NCBI GenBank assembly: GCA_034687125.1 | Contig: JAQGBZ010000021.1 | Coordinates: forward strand, 1-64,000 | Source: Neelides folsomi | Taxonomy: Eukaryota; Arthropoda; Collembola; Neelipleona; Neelidae | DNA: 64,000 nucleotides | Direction: 5' to 3' | Part shown: positions 26,301-39,100 of the stretch, one piece after another | Layout: each line of letters starts with the position of its first letter | Numbering within the stretch: position 1 is the stretch's first letter | The notes under the pieces: generated by a model | Seen by the model: the letters and a program-made list of their open reading frames with translations, nothing else | Told to the model about the DNA's origin: nothing | Databases searched by the model: none | Translations under genes and position numbers: made by a program

Positions 26301-28770
26301 TATATGGACCTCTTTATCATCGAATGTATTGTGGGACAATTTATAACAATAGCTGGTGATAAAAGAACACACAAATGGAATTTAAATGCCTGAGTGTCAA
26401 AAAGTTTTAATACAAACTAAAAGTATTTTCATATTTGCACAGAAATTAACTTCGACTCGTTTTATAATTGCATATTAAATTGCAACTTCATATTTATTTT
26501 GTTCATACAAAGTATACAAAGTAGGAGTTGACGAGTCACAACAGCCGTCATTTGGGTTCTTCAACGAAGCTGAAGGGGAAATAATTGATTTAAATCCTCA
26601 GTTTCCTTCACTCATGTTTCTGTTTGTTCAATTAATTCTTCCCCGGTCCTCCTCCCGTTGGAATCTCAGGGGAAGTAAATCATTGTTAATTAAAGGAAGG
26701 ATTTAAAAGTTCAACCTTCACCCCGCTCGGTCTCTCCATTACCATTTATATATTCCATGGATATTGACTTGCCCGATGACAAAAAACTGGCTATCCTCAT
26801 TTTTTGAGTTGAATGTACGTAACGAGATTCACAGAGTATTAAGAGCCCGTATCTCATTCCCCTCCTTACCATAATATATTGACCTTCAGAAGTATGTGGG
26901 ATCAAGAATGATGCTAAGGCTAGGAATTCCCTTTATGTCTCCGCCTCAATCATTCCGATGCGAAAGTGGACACGGCTCTAATCATTTAAACGCATATAAC
27001 AATACACTCCTTGCAAAGTCAAAAGCCCAATATGTAATGTATGTAGTGGCCGCGAGTCTTAACAAGCTGTTGTTGAAGATGAGCAATTCAATTTGCTATT
27101 TGAGGAGTGAAGATGGCAAACAAGAGATTAAGAACACAATTAGCAAATGTGAAGAAGGTGAGTTGTGATTGTGTGAAATTGAGGACGAAGGAATTTCCTT
27201 TTTCAAATTCAATCGGGTGGGAGAATAAATGGTAAGGTGAATTGGCTTGTGTAAAAGAGTGTAATTGGGAGTAAGTGGAAAACGGAGGATCTCTCAGGGA
27301 CTCATTTATTCTCTCATCGCTCGCTCCTCGCATCGGCCCCAGGCTCAGAATCCACACAAAGGAGATCTTCCCCATCTCGCTACAAACCTTCTCCGCTCGT
27401 CTGCTCCTCCCGACTTAATCCTTCTTTTCCCCCGGCCAATTACATAAATAAATAATATGGAAGGAGAAGATGCCCTGGTTTTCCGAGAACCCAAGGGGAG
27501 TTTAACTCTCCCGGGAAAAATCTCAGACTCGATTAATCCCCTTTTAAATATATTCTCTTTTATCCAACTCCTTCAACTTCCTTTTCTCGATCAAGTCCAA
27601 GCTCCTCCTGATCAACTCGATGGATTATTATTGCAGAAGATGATTATAAGAATGTTAAAAGGAAATGTGAGGATCCTTTTCAAAATAGTGAATGAATTTT
27701 AAGAAAAGATTGGTGGGATGAATAATAAAATGATTAAATATTGACGGTTCAGTTGATTAGAAGACATAGGAAAGCCCCTCCTTATTCTCCTCCATGCTTG
27801 TCAAATATTTAATGAGGGAAGGCGAGTTGAAAGAATGAATTTCTAATTGGAGATTTTAAACACTCGTTCATTTAACTACTCCTCTTAAACGATCCTCGTC
27901 CTCTTCGATGCAAAATTGGAAGGCTATTAATTGCCAGTTCGAGAATTTATTTATTTATTATTAACGATGCAAGAGATGCAGTAGGACTGGATATGGATTT
28001 CATTCGAGAGTTCAACTATAAATTCAAGACAATAGTAAAAAAAACTTTTACGACATCTCTCCAACATAATGGCTTTCGCGATAAGTATGAAATATTTAAT
28101 TCCTCTCCAACCATCCTGAGTTCATTGATTCGTCAAAAAGGCCATGCCGGAGAGACACAAAGCATTAAACAATAATCATAATTTAATGAATTAATCCTTT
28201 AGCTTGAAATTGATCAATATGAATGTCGCCTCTTTTGTTGGGAGGAGTATGAGATTAAAATCATTATTATTCTCCTACTTATCACTTTAATCCTCATTCA
28301 AACCACGTCTCTCTTCCATTATTAATTAAGAGGAATTAATAATTAAAAAAGTGAAAAGTAAATCCTCAATTCCCTCTTAAACACTTGGGCCCAATTGGGG
28401 TTTCCAATTCTAAGAAAGTGTTTTTACTTTGTTCAAATTAAAGGTCGTAAAGGTAAGTTTTAATGTAAAAAGGAAGTAATAAAACTCGGAATTCAACTCA
28501 CCAACTTTTATAGAGAAGCTCGACAGAATTGGAAATTCCTTTTTTGAAACTCCTTGCCTCTTTTAAAACAATTACAATCACTTGGAACAAATCCTCACTT
28601 TAATTTAACTGACAATTTCGATGTATCTTCAATTTGTAAATATTGAGTGAAGGGTTTGACGTCTGGGACGAATTAATTGTTTCAAATAATGAGTGTTATC
28701 GTCTCGATATTCGATAATCACGCACGATGGGAATTGTTGTTATTTTTTAATTAAAATCGGGGAGTTCACT
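17372..28770. other. Gene-free region upstream of the scribbler homologue
   Basis: I see no convincing coding gene here. Open frames up to about 156 codons occur (18543-19013 minus, 20190-20585 plus, 20935-21321 plus). They lack ATG starts or recognisable motifs, or overlap equal-length frames on the other strand, and their number is near chance for this composition. A diverged tandem duplication with TATAAAA motifs lies at 21384-21493. Short AATAGTAAAT repeats lie at 25615-25735. A perfect short hairpin lies at 24304-24324. The region probably includes the first intron and regulatory DNA of the scribbler homologue. Confidence 0.5.
21384..21493. repeat. Diverged tandem duplication, about 55-bp unit
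   Basis: Unit A (21384-21438) and unit B (21439-21493) align along their length. Both carry CTTGTATAAAA, then AGTC, and later CCTTTGG/CTCTTTGG followed by TAAAATA. TATAAAA occurs at 21388, 21443 and 21477. The first copy sits inside a perfect dyad, CTTGTAT-AAA-ATACAAG (21384-21400). Confidence 0.6.
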
Positions 28771-28995
28771 GTTTGGCGGGGTTAATTGGGGCGGTGGTGG
28801 GAGTCAAGTGGGTTTGTCCAAGAAGGTGTCTCCGTGACCGTGAAGGGCAGGAGACGACGAGGACGAGGATGAGAACAGGCTTCGGTCACACTACTGACGA
28901 GGCAGTGAATATTGAGGGAAGCTCAGCCCTCTCCCTGCCGCCTTAACGGCAACGTCTCCCTCAATCACACACACAAGACACGATCACAAGCTATA
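28770..28995. promoter_or_regulatory. GC-rich island, candidate promoter or leader exon
   Basis: This is clearly GC-richer than the surrounding AT-rich DNA, with CpGs and a GACGACGAGGACGAGG purine run. No frame encodes anything recognisable. It lies upstream of the scribbler homologue, and on the minus strand it contains TCAGT, which resembles an arthropod initiator. Assignment as a transcription start is inference. Confidence 0.3.
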
Positions 28996-29634
28996 GACGT
29001 GCGAAACACTCCGACCAGCACAAATTATTCTCCTAATCACTTTAAAAGAAAATATGTTTATTTTGAAGAGATACTATAGTATAGTTTTCTTATTTTATGA
29101 CAACCTATTAATTCAATTTAATCTTTGATATTTTTGTAATACTGAAGAAAATAAATGTATTATATATTTTAACTTTCAATGGATTAATAATAATAATATT
29201 CTTTTTTAAACATTAAATTATCGTGTAAATTACTTACAATGCATTCTAGTGTACAGTTACAGTTGTTCGAATTTATTATATTACCTAGCTCGATTTCATA
29301 AATGCTATATTCTAAAATAACAACAACAATAATAATTGTATGTTAGCCATTTTATTCTTTCTGAATACATTCTAAATCGAAAAAGATAAAGAAACCCAAC
29401 CAATAACTCAATTTATTTTTAGTTATGTTAATTTTTAAATGATTGTTTAAAATTTTAATGATGACTTATTTGTACAAAATTTCAAATAAATAAATGAACA
29501 ATTAATGTCTTCAATTTCATTAAGGATCTAAAATACAAACACTTTAACCATAATAATTTGAAGGAAGTCAAATAGTGTAATTATTGTAACATTTAACAAA
29601 ATTTAATAATTTTGGTCTCTAAATGGGTGTAGAT

Positions 29635-30115
29635 TCTCACGTCTATTGGGTGTAAGTGGTTGGACTGATGGAGTCAACTTGGCATCGCCACCCCATCGGG
29701 CTGTTCATGTGGATGCAGAGAAGTTGGGTTTGCAGGCAACTTCCATCGGTCTGCCAGCAACTTCTGTCGTTTCTCCCCTCGACTTGCGGAGGAAAAGGGA
29801 GATTTTAGGGAAGGGAGCCGATCCTTACATTTCCCATTGTGAGAAGGTCGGAATGGTTCCTTTGGTCGTCCAAGAGCTGCTGCTTTTCTCGAGATGTGTA
29901 TAAGGAGGTTCTGTCTCTCTTTATTCCTCCATTTTCCACGCAAGGCTAGTGACGGGTTCTCGGATCTGCTGCTCCCACCCCACTTACTCTCTTAAGATGT
30001 CAGATATGTTTCCTATCACCGGATCCTGCCTCTCCGCCCTCAGGCCAGCCCACGAAGCTTGTCAAAGAGTAGCCACGGCCGATGATCTATCTCCACACGG
30101 ACCCGAGAGGGAGAT
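29635..30115. promoter_or_regulatory. Second GC-rich island in the gene-free region
   Basis: About 480 bases of roughly balanced composition are flanked by very AT-rich DNA (29000-29600). Both strands have open frames of 85-89 codons at 29646-29943, but neither shows a known domain, and the mirrored openness suggests non-coding GC-rich DNA. It could be an alternative first exon of the scribbler homologue, an enhancer, or an unrecognised exon. Confidence 0.3.
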
Positions 30116-33100
30116 AATGTAATTTGAAGAGATTCACCTTCCCCCTAATCACATCCACAATTCACAGCCACCAACATCATCGATTACGAGGAAAACTCTC
30201 TTTCCTCTTCACCTCTTTTTTTAATGAACCTTCCTTTGAATTTTACCACACCGCACGTCGAGGTCCTAATCACTCTTTTTTATACTACAATTTCATTCTC
30301 CCTAATACACCCGCAACTCATCACGAACTTTTATCTCTACTTACATGGGAAACCTCTTGGTACAAGAGCGGATGCCTTTGCTCCATTACTACTAATATAG
30401 AAGGTTCACATACAGATAGCTTAGGATATATCCAATATATCAAAGGAGATTCGAGAACTCAGGAGGAAACTCAGTCAGTCAGTATGTCCTTTATAATAAA
30501 AGAGGGGAGAGCTGAGAAGGATCGAGATGAGATCAAAATAATGGGAATGATCATTCGATCTCTCCCGGGTAGGATGAAGTAGAGAGGCTTTGAGGGGAGG
30601 GAGACTTGGGAAGGCTGAGTACGTGTCTAATCCGCCGCCCGCCATTTGGTCAATTTCAATTTATTCCCTAAAGTTTTATACGAGATTTATTCGCCTCTAT
30701 GGGTCCATTGAGGTTCAACGGTTGAAAGTTCGTAAGGGCACGAAGAATTATGTATGCTTTATATTAAAGTGGGGAACCGGGGGATGTAAGAGGCCATAAG
30801 GGATAAATTCCTTTATAATTCACCCAATTGATGATTACATTTCCCCCATTCACCATATTAATGCTTTCTCAATAGGAGTAAATGGGAGGAATGTTCAGAG
30901 TATTAATTTTCATTTTATTTAATAAACACACTGTCCGCAGATCCACTCATCCCAACGGTCCTTTTGTTTTATTAGCCCATTCAACATAATGCTTCTTCTT
31001 CCTTCTACCTATAAATACGTTCACTCTGCCCAAAAATGCTCAAACTCTTTTTTTGTGTAAAAAGCTGACTCGATCAACGACGCAATAAAAATGTGAAGAA
31101 AGAGAAGGACAGTTGAAATGAGGTTTGTAAGCGGAACGTTTTATCAAAATAAGAGCTGAGTTTTATGAAAATAATAGCATGGAGGAAAAGGTTGAGCAGA
31201 AGGTGAGGAGATTATCAAAATGATGACAATTTAGTATGAGATGGAGGTCTATGGAGCGAGCTGAAGTCGGGCCTTTAGAGGATTATTACAAGGATCATCG
31301 ATTTCCTCTCCTTCCCGCCTTCCCCTCATCTCTCTCCTGGAAGTTTCGGGAGTTTTTCGTCTCCCTCCAACTTTTGCCTCTTACCGAAAAATTTCTTTCA
31401 TTTTGAATATTCCTCTTTTGTTGGAGGAGTTGGGAGCGAAGGCGTGAATTGGAGGTTGCGAGCGAAGTGATTCTCCCTATCCCTTCCATTACCTCGCTCT
31501 CTCGAGACCTTTCTTAATCCTCTCCGACGGAGTTCCTTCCCATTCAACTCCTATTTGTAGCCACAGTGGGGCTATGTTCAATTTCCCCGTCTCGATTTGT
31601 TGGCCTCGAGGCCAAAACCCTTCGACTCCACTCCAACACCAAAGTCGAGCCATGTTGAAAAGACCTCTTCTTCATATCTCTCATCCGCTCCGCATACCTT
31701 TTCCCTTTAATCCCTCTCATAACACTCAGGCCTAATCCTCCTTCACAACCGCATGGTTCTCCCTCCGCTCCCCAATTACTTCTTTATTCAAATCATATTT
31801 CATATCCTCCATGTTCCCATCCACCCTATCCATTCCTGGCAATTCACTGGAAAATGAACTGTCGGATTTACTTCTGACGTTTCCTTCCAGGAAAGTGTCT
31901 TTTAAAAACATTTGTGTCACCTTTCCACTCCTACACCTTTCAACACATCCTCAGCGCTAAGTCCTAAACCTTGTTACTTTTTTGTTCATTCTTTCCTCAT
32001 TACTTATTACTTTAGACTGATGAGATATTCTAACGTGGGTCTTTATGTCTTTATGTATGTATAGAATACGAACGCATATATTTATTAAGTGCGTGTGTCG
32101 AAGGACAGTGCATAATTTAACAAGACTTTTTCCTTCTGTCTTTTCTATTAGCATGTTCTTATGTAGATCACATGTAGGAAAGTAATCTTGAAAGAACTGA
32201 GAAATATTAACATGAGATACACCCTTTGAGATAGCCGACTGACAGAGAGCATATCACAACATATGGAATGATGGTTATTATGGGGAGATACGAGGTGGAT
32301 GTTGTATATTGTGTTAAATGAATTCATGGGTCTGTTCGCAAGTAGTCGTAGACTAATCGCCGTGGAGGGGCTGCCAAGGGGGGTATTTTACATGTAACCC
32401 GATGAGCCAGACTCGGAGAAGTAATAGAGGAAGCCCATTATCTCCCCTACGAATAACTTACACACACAGCCTCCCAAATCCCCACAAACATATACATATA
32501 TTTATTTAGTGGAATATGCGAGCTGATGGTTTCTCCTTATTCATACATAGCTTTATGACCAAAACTCCTCCGCGACATTCGTTTCCGAGGGGCTCATCCC
32601 TCATTTTGTTATTACTAAAAGACTCTTTCGTTATTACTCTTACACACACATTACTCTCTGGATCGATGGAAGCAATTATTAATGAATTCGCTCTCCTGCT
32701 CCATCCAGACACTTTTAACAAATGTACAACAACGATAAGGGGGCGAGAAGGATAACAAGAGCTCATCTCATTACAATCTTTTATTTGTTTACCCCCTTCG
32801 AACTTCTTCATTGGAGTTCAAATGTTCAACAGCAATGGTCAGATAATAAATATGATCGTAATTTGAAATCAGCCGCCCCACCCTCTCAATTAAGATGTAC
32901 TGAATAGTTAAGCAGTTTATGTGTTTGTCGTTTAGCAAACTTTCGCGGGTGTATTTCATGTGGAGAAAATGAAGAAATAAGTTTGGGATTAACATACGCA
33001 CATTGAGCTGAACATTATAAATATAACATACCTACTAATAATAAGGCTTTATTTGCAAATTAGCTTTCCTTAATGTACGGGTAGTATTTAAGTAGGTACA

Positions 33101-36100
33101 TGGTAATAATATACGCAGAAGATGCAGATTCTTACAGTTATACATAATACACAGTAGCAAGATTCAAGATAGAAGTTCAAAACAGAGATTTGGAAAATGA
33201 AGATAAAAGCATAAAGTTGTGGAGGATTCCTTTAATAATGAAGATGAGTTATAATGACACATTTTACATATTAGCCATATGAAAAATGGGCAGAACGAGT
33301 GTTGGGGCTGTTCAGGCTCTGAGCTCAAAATGCATTTCCCTGATGAAGATTGGTGTTGTGTTGGTTAAGTCTTTTCTTCATTCCTTTTACCAAGATTAAT
33401 AACTCCGACGAATCCCACATTAAAAATACATATTACTTCCAACCTCATCCACATAAATCCAAGGAGGGGCAACGTCTTGAAAGACGCGTGTTGTGGGGGA
33501 CGGAAGCCGTGGTGAGATAAAAAGATCATAAAGATGTTTAAAAGACCAAAATAAATCTTTTATTTAAATTAAAAACAGTTTATTTAATAAAACGTCCCTC
33601 GAGCATTTGCATACGCGGAGTGTCATAAGTGGGTGAATTTTCCTCTTCAATGGCCCTTTGTTATTCGGAGGAGCGCGGTGAGGTTGAAAAGGGAGACGGC
33701 GGTCGACGGCTGGCGGAGTGTGTGGAGTTTATAAATGAATTCATTCCTTCTCCGCCCCATGAATAATCCTCCCCGATATCCCCGAATTTCGGATTTACTC
33801 TTTCCAACGGAAAGAGATGAAGGAACGAGGCATTTAGAAACCAAGAACGACTTCTCTCAAACGAATGAGACTCTCTGTACTAAATACGACCATCCATAGG
33901 AGAAACATATGTCTCTTTCGAACTTTCGATCCGCCTTCCAAAATTCCCAATACACTTTTCTGTACATCCAGCCCTCTTACATTACAAACATAACGGACCG
34001 GAGTAAATACGAGCCCTATACACCAAACTTATTCCAACGGTCTTTATATCAGGAATACTGTACATCTCTCCAAGTAGGATGTATATTGTAAATATATATA
34101 TGGCTGTGTACTAGCTGGGCTGTGTCTTCAGCCGGGGCTTGTGCATAAATATGTATGAGGTATAGTCGGAGACAGATGGGTTCTTTGTTGGGATGAAAGG
34201 GAAGGCCGTGACTCGATGGAGTCAGAGCGAGTGAGGGTTCATTTAATAGCATGAGCCGTCAGCTTAGGACCTCACCATGCAATTTTATACTTTGATTCTC
34301 CGATCCTTATCTCCACTTATCTCTCGGCCCTGCTAATGCTCCCTTTCAAGGAACACTCCAAACCCTCCCAGAGACTTCCCCTACCTTCCAATGCTCAAAT
34401 CCAATACGGACCGAATTCACTTTTACGATCACTCCTATTGAAAATCTATACACGACCATACAATGTTAAACCCAGTTCGCATTCGCAACATATCTCGTTT
34501 TATACATTTATACAGCGGAATTACTACTCTGGACTTGTCAATACATATAGGAAAATTACAACTGTAATATGTATCATACATTTATTATACAGAGTGTAAT
34601 ATACTCAAAGTACGAGAAGTAATAGCTGGGCTAAAGGAATAGTGTAAAAGCCATTTGTGTTATTTTATATCTCGGTTTAGAAGCTGTGAGATTTGGAAGC
34701 TGATGTTTATTATACGTGTGCGAAATGGTTGCGCTATGGGAGATTATGTAAGTTGCAGATGATCTCGTTTAGTTTTTACCATCGCCTTCGAATCATTCCC
34801 CATTATTCCCATTATTGTTCCTCTGATCGTGATTAGAAATGGGGGTAAATCGGGGAAAGCATCTGTCTGGGTTCGATATGGGCTACTAGTGTATTTATCA
34901 ATAGTTGGATGTCTTCATTGCCCGAATTGACGCTGTTGGGGTTCGAAGGGTGTCTGTCCCTCATTAGGTTATTATAGAGTGAGATTAAAGGGGCCTGTTG
35001 GCCTGGAACTGCCGAGAAGCTCCACAATCACATTCGCATCATTTCCTTCCCTATCATCTACTTGAGCCGAACATCCTCTTGCCATTTCCCCTCCGTCGAC
35101 TCGCATCATCCTTCTCACACCCGCATCAACTACCAAAGTGATGACAAAGGGAGATTACACACATCTCTTTTTATTTAAGCCCTTCTCTATAAGATGGGTT
35201 TCACAATTTCACAATAACTCCCCATCAAATTGGAATTTCCAGCTAATCAAAAATTGTATTTTTTATTAATGGGTCTCATCCAGGAGGAGTCGAGTCGTGA
35301 TTTGAAGTGGTTTAAAGAGGAACGATTTTGGTGGCGGTGGAGGAAATCACCCCAACTTCCTCATTCAATCACTGGGGAAAAAGATGAGTTTTGAAATGGG
35401 CAATTGAATTAGCATAGACATAAAAAAGTCCCTCCGATTCCTCGGGAGACTCGGTCGAATGAATTTCAACTAAACGGTCCCTCACATACACACACGCAAT
35501 CATAACACATGGAGCCGAGGGAGATCCCCCTTCCAAATAACATTTTTATATTTACATCTCTCTCCTATAACTCAAAGTTAGCTCCGAGCTTCATAATGGC
35601 TCTATTTTGATATAAGTAATGCTTCCCTCCTGGAACCCAGGCGTTGTATTTTATACTCCCTCCTAAAATCCCTTTATCATTTCACTCTACTTTCCATATT
35701 CTCAATCAAGAATTTATATGCTGTTGTAAAAACCTCATTCAACTCCAAATCACAAAATGGCAATAAGCTCATGGCGTTTAATACACTAAATTCAATAATA
35801 AAACCCTTATAATTTTACTCTCAGACCTTTAACATGTAAAGTAAGTATACTGTACAACGCATTAAAACATAGTGTACATATTACCTAAACATTACATCCG
35901 TGATATTTATTACTTTAGGTATACTTTACTACGTTCAATATGTAATGTATAAAGTATAATACCAAACATGCCACTTTTACTTAAAAGCAAGCATATGCTA
36001 TATGAACTTTCTACTGAATTAATTCCTATTGTATTAACTTTCAGTATAGTATAAGTTACATTGTCATTTATGTTATTTAACTCCACAAGAACTTGCACAT

Positions 36101-39100
36101 GGCTTGTTCTTAAACTTCTTTTAGTTCTTAAACATGGAGTTAATAGGAGAAATGATACATGGGGAATAAATACGTTCTCAGGATAAATAACTCGATATTT
36201 ATGTCATGTGTTTGAGTAAGGATTGAGAAATTGGCAATAGGCTGGGAGTGAAAGTTGAGTGAAAAGGAAGTTTTGAAATAAATGTAATAAATAATGTTAA
36301 AATAAAAAAAGGATTGGGAGTGGGCGAGATGTAAAAAGTCGTTGGTGGGTGGGTCTTTTCCCCTATCGTCCCAATTTAATGGATATCTTGACCGAAGTGA
36401 GCAAACAGACACATCTCTCTCTCGATGGCTATTGATTTCCCCACCCGCACCCAACCGAATGGATCAACCAAGAAGAGAAGGATAAAAGGCGATCCCTTTA
36501 CAATCCCAATTCCCTCCACGAATCCCATTTCCCCCTCTATCATTTTACTTCCTTTTTTCAAAAAAAATTTCAAAAATACAGTTTGGCAATTGATATCGAG
36601 AAGATAAATACGCGTATTGACGATGGAAAATATGAGGATGATTAATTACCAAATTACATACTTCCCTTCTTCCTCCCCAAAACTTAAAGAAGGAAAAAGA
36701 AAAGGCTGAATTTGCCAAAACCCATCAAACTCAATTGAAGTGAGAATAAATTGAAAATGGTGGAAGAAGTTCGTTATGAGTTCACACTTGGAGTTGATCT
36801 TGGGTCGTTTATGAACCCACTAATGGCCCCTTGACTTTCCCTGATAACCAACACGATGAGCTCAAGTTCGGGGAAACTTTTCTTTATTCAGAAGAGGTGG
36901 ATCCATAAAAATCTCATTTTTCTTCACTTTCCCACTCGGAGCCTATTGTTTCCTTTTTGGTTTTGCCCTCGGAGCCGTTCGGGGTTTTCGGAGTTTTCGG
37001 AGATTCAAAGGGGGAAATTCGGAGGTACTGAAGAGCCCTCCAGTTTTCAATGGCTTCTTTCTCTCCCTTTTATCTTCTTCACGGCTCTCTCCACATTTCA
37101 CTTCCTTTCCCTTCATAAATATTTACTAAACTTTTTTTCATATCTCCGAATCCACCTCCTCAACTACGCGCATTGACATCAATAAAGTATTTATTACATT
37201 AAAACCTTCCAATCTCTTCAAAACATTTTAAAGCTTTAAACAATTCATTAATATTTATTGGGAACTTTTATAAGAACTTTCGATATACGAGTAAATACAG
37301 ATGTACTAGTACTACATAAAAGATTAAAATACATTAAAGTATGTATAAAGCACATTCTGTTACATTTAATACATAAATAATAATTATTTACTACCTTTGG
37401 ATTGAATTCACCATTTATTCTTTTCAAGTATTTGATTAAAATTACATGAGATTGACTTTGATTGAAAGATTCAAAAACATAAAAATCCATTTATTCCATC
37501 TCAAAAAGTTGAATAGCTTAGGGTGTGATAAAAGCCGGAGCAATATATTTGAGTGCAACCATTGGTATATTTATTATATAGTCAATACTCGATCATAAGT
37601 GTCTTTTGAGGAGCGGATGAAAAAAAAGAGTATTTCTTATGAGATTCTCCATTTCTTTTGTAGTGAAGTGGAAAAGGAGGGGGGATTTGGGTAGTAGAAA
37701 AGAAGGATGATGTATCGGGTGAAAGGAACGGATTTCATCTTCAGCTTCCTCACCGGCTCTACCTCCAATCCTCCACTTTCCCCTTCCGCGAGCTCCTCCG
37801 CATCAGAATCCCTTTAAAGATGTTCTCACTCCTATACCTATTAAACTATAGATGTATAAAATCGTAAAGACAGAGCGATAGAACATAAGTTTATAAGAGA
37901 GCATCTCTGAACATGCGAGTTGAAGTGGAGTGGAAGAAGAGGATTTCAACCTCCACCTTATTTGACTCAAATCTCGAGACTGCTCCACCATATCAAGTCC
38001 CTCACATGTATTTGAGGAGTGGACGAGGAAGGGAGAATCGGAGCGGAAGGGAAAGACGTAAGGAAAATGGAGGAGATGATAATCCGGAAGGAGGGAAAGC
38101 CAATGACATCATTTCTCCTTTCACCTCCTCTTCCTTACCCGTCTAACCTCACCGCAAAAGACGCTCATTTCTCATCTTACAAATCGGCGACTCAACTACT
38201 CCAAATTTCCTTTACCCATTTCCTTCAATCTACACTCATCTGTTACCCAAATCCAAATTCAATAAATCAAAACATCTCTCGGAATCTTCCTTTAAGCTCT
38301 CAAATCTAATCGTATTTTAAATCTTTACAATGTGTAAATGTATAAGATTTAAGATTAGATTCATTATTTTGTATCCTCATTCACTTGGATGGATGAAAAT
38401 TCGATTTGATATTCGAGATATCCTGACGAAGATTAAATAATGCATAATCTTATCAAACCTTATCAATGTATTAATTTTTAATTTACAAGTAAAAATAAAT
38501 ATGTGCAAATGCTGATATACCATATCTAACAAGCCTATTAAATAAGTAGAATCGGGAATAAAAAAATTAACACGTGTAATTAACTTCACGATTAATATAA
38601 ATTTATATAAGATCTCTTCAAATTTAATTAGTAGTTGGAATAATTAGAATAATTAATTAATGTGCTAATTAGGATTAGAGATAAATTGAAAATTCCTTTG
38701 TACTTTGTAGGTGCGTGGGAGCTCTGGGCGTCGAAGAAACTCGAACCATTCATTTTAATTTGGCCGTAAAGTTGATTTCCTTTGATTCCTTAAGTTGTCT
38801 AGAAGGATGAAACAAGAAGAAGGCTTAGGTTTCTTATTGCATTCCACTTCTTTGTTGTGGAGGATGCATTTAGAGATCCGCCAATGTGATAAATGTGAGT
38901 TATTGAATGTGGGTTTCATCTCCCCCCGCAATTACTCCCCACCTCAGAAAGAAATTTACAATCCGCTTAGCCTTGAAAAGGCGCACAATCCCATGAGATG
39001 CAATTATCCAACAAAACCCTCCTTTACCACAATCACAATCCCTTACTTCGTTCAACTGCACTTCAATCTACAATTACCACATATGCTTTTTTATCTATTT

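Noticed and set aside
30124-30582. Open frame of 152 codons on the plus strand
   Set aside because: It starts at TTG, shows no domain or splice support, and reads like random translation. Kept only as a note.
33473-33486. Short palindrome CGTCTTGAAAGACG
   Set aside because: Too short to be meaningful, with no flanking repeat or gene.
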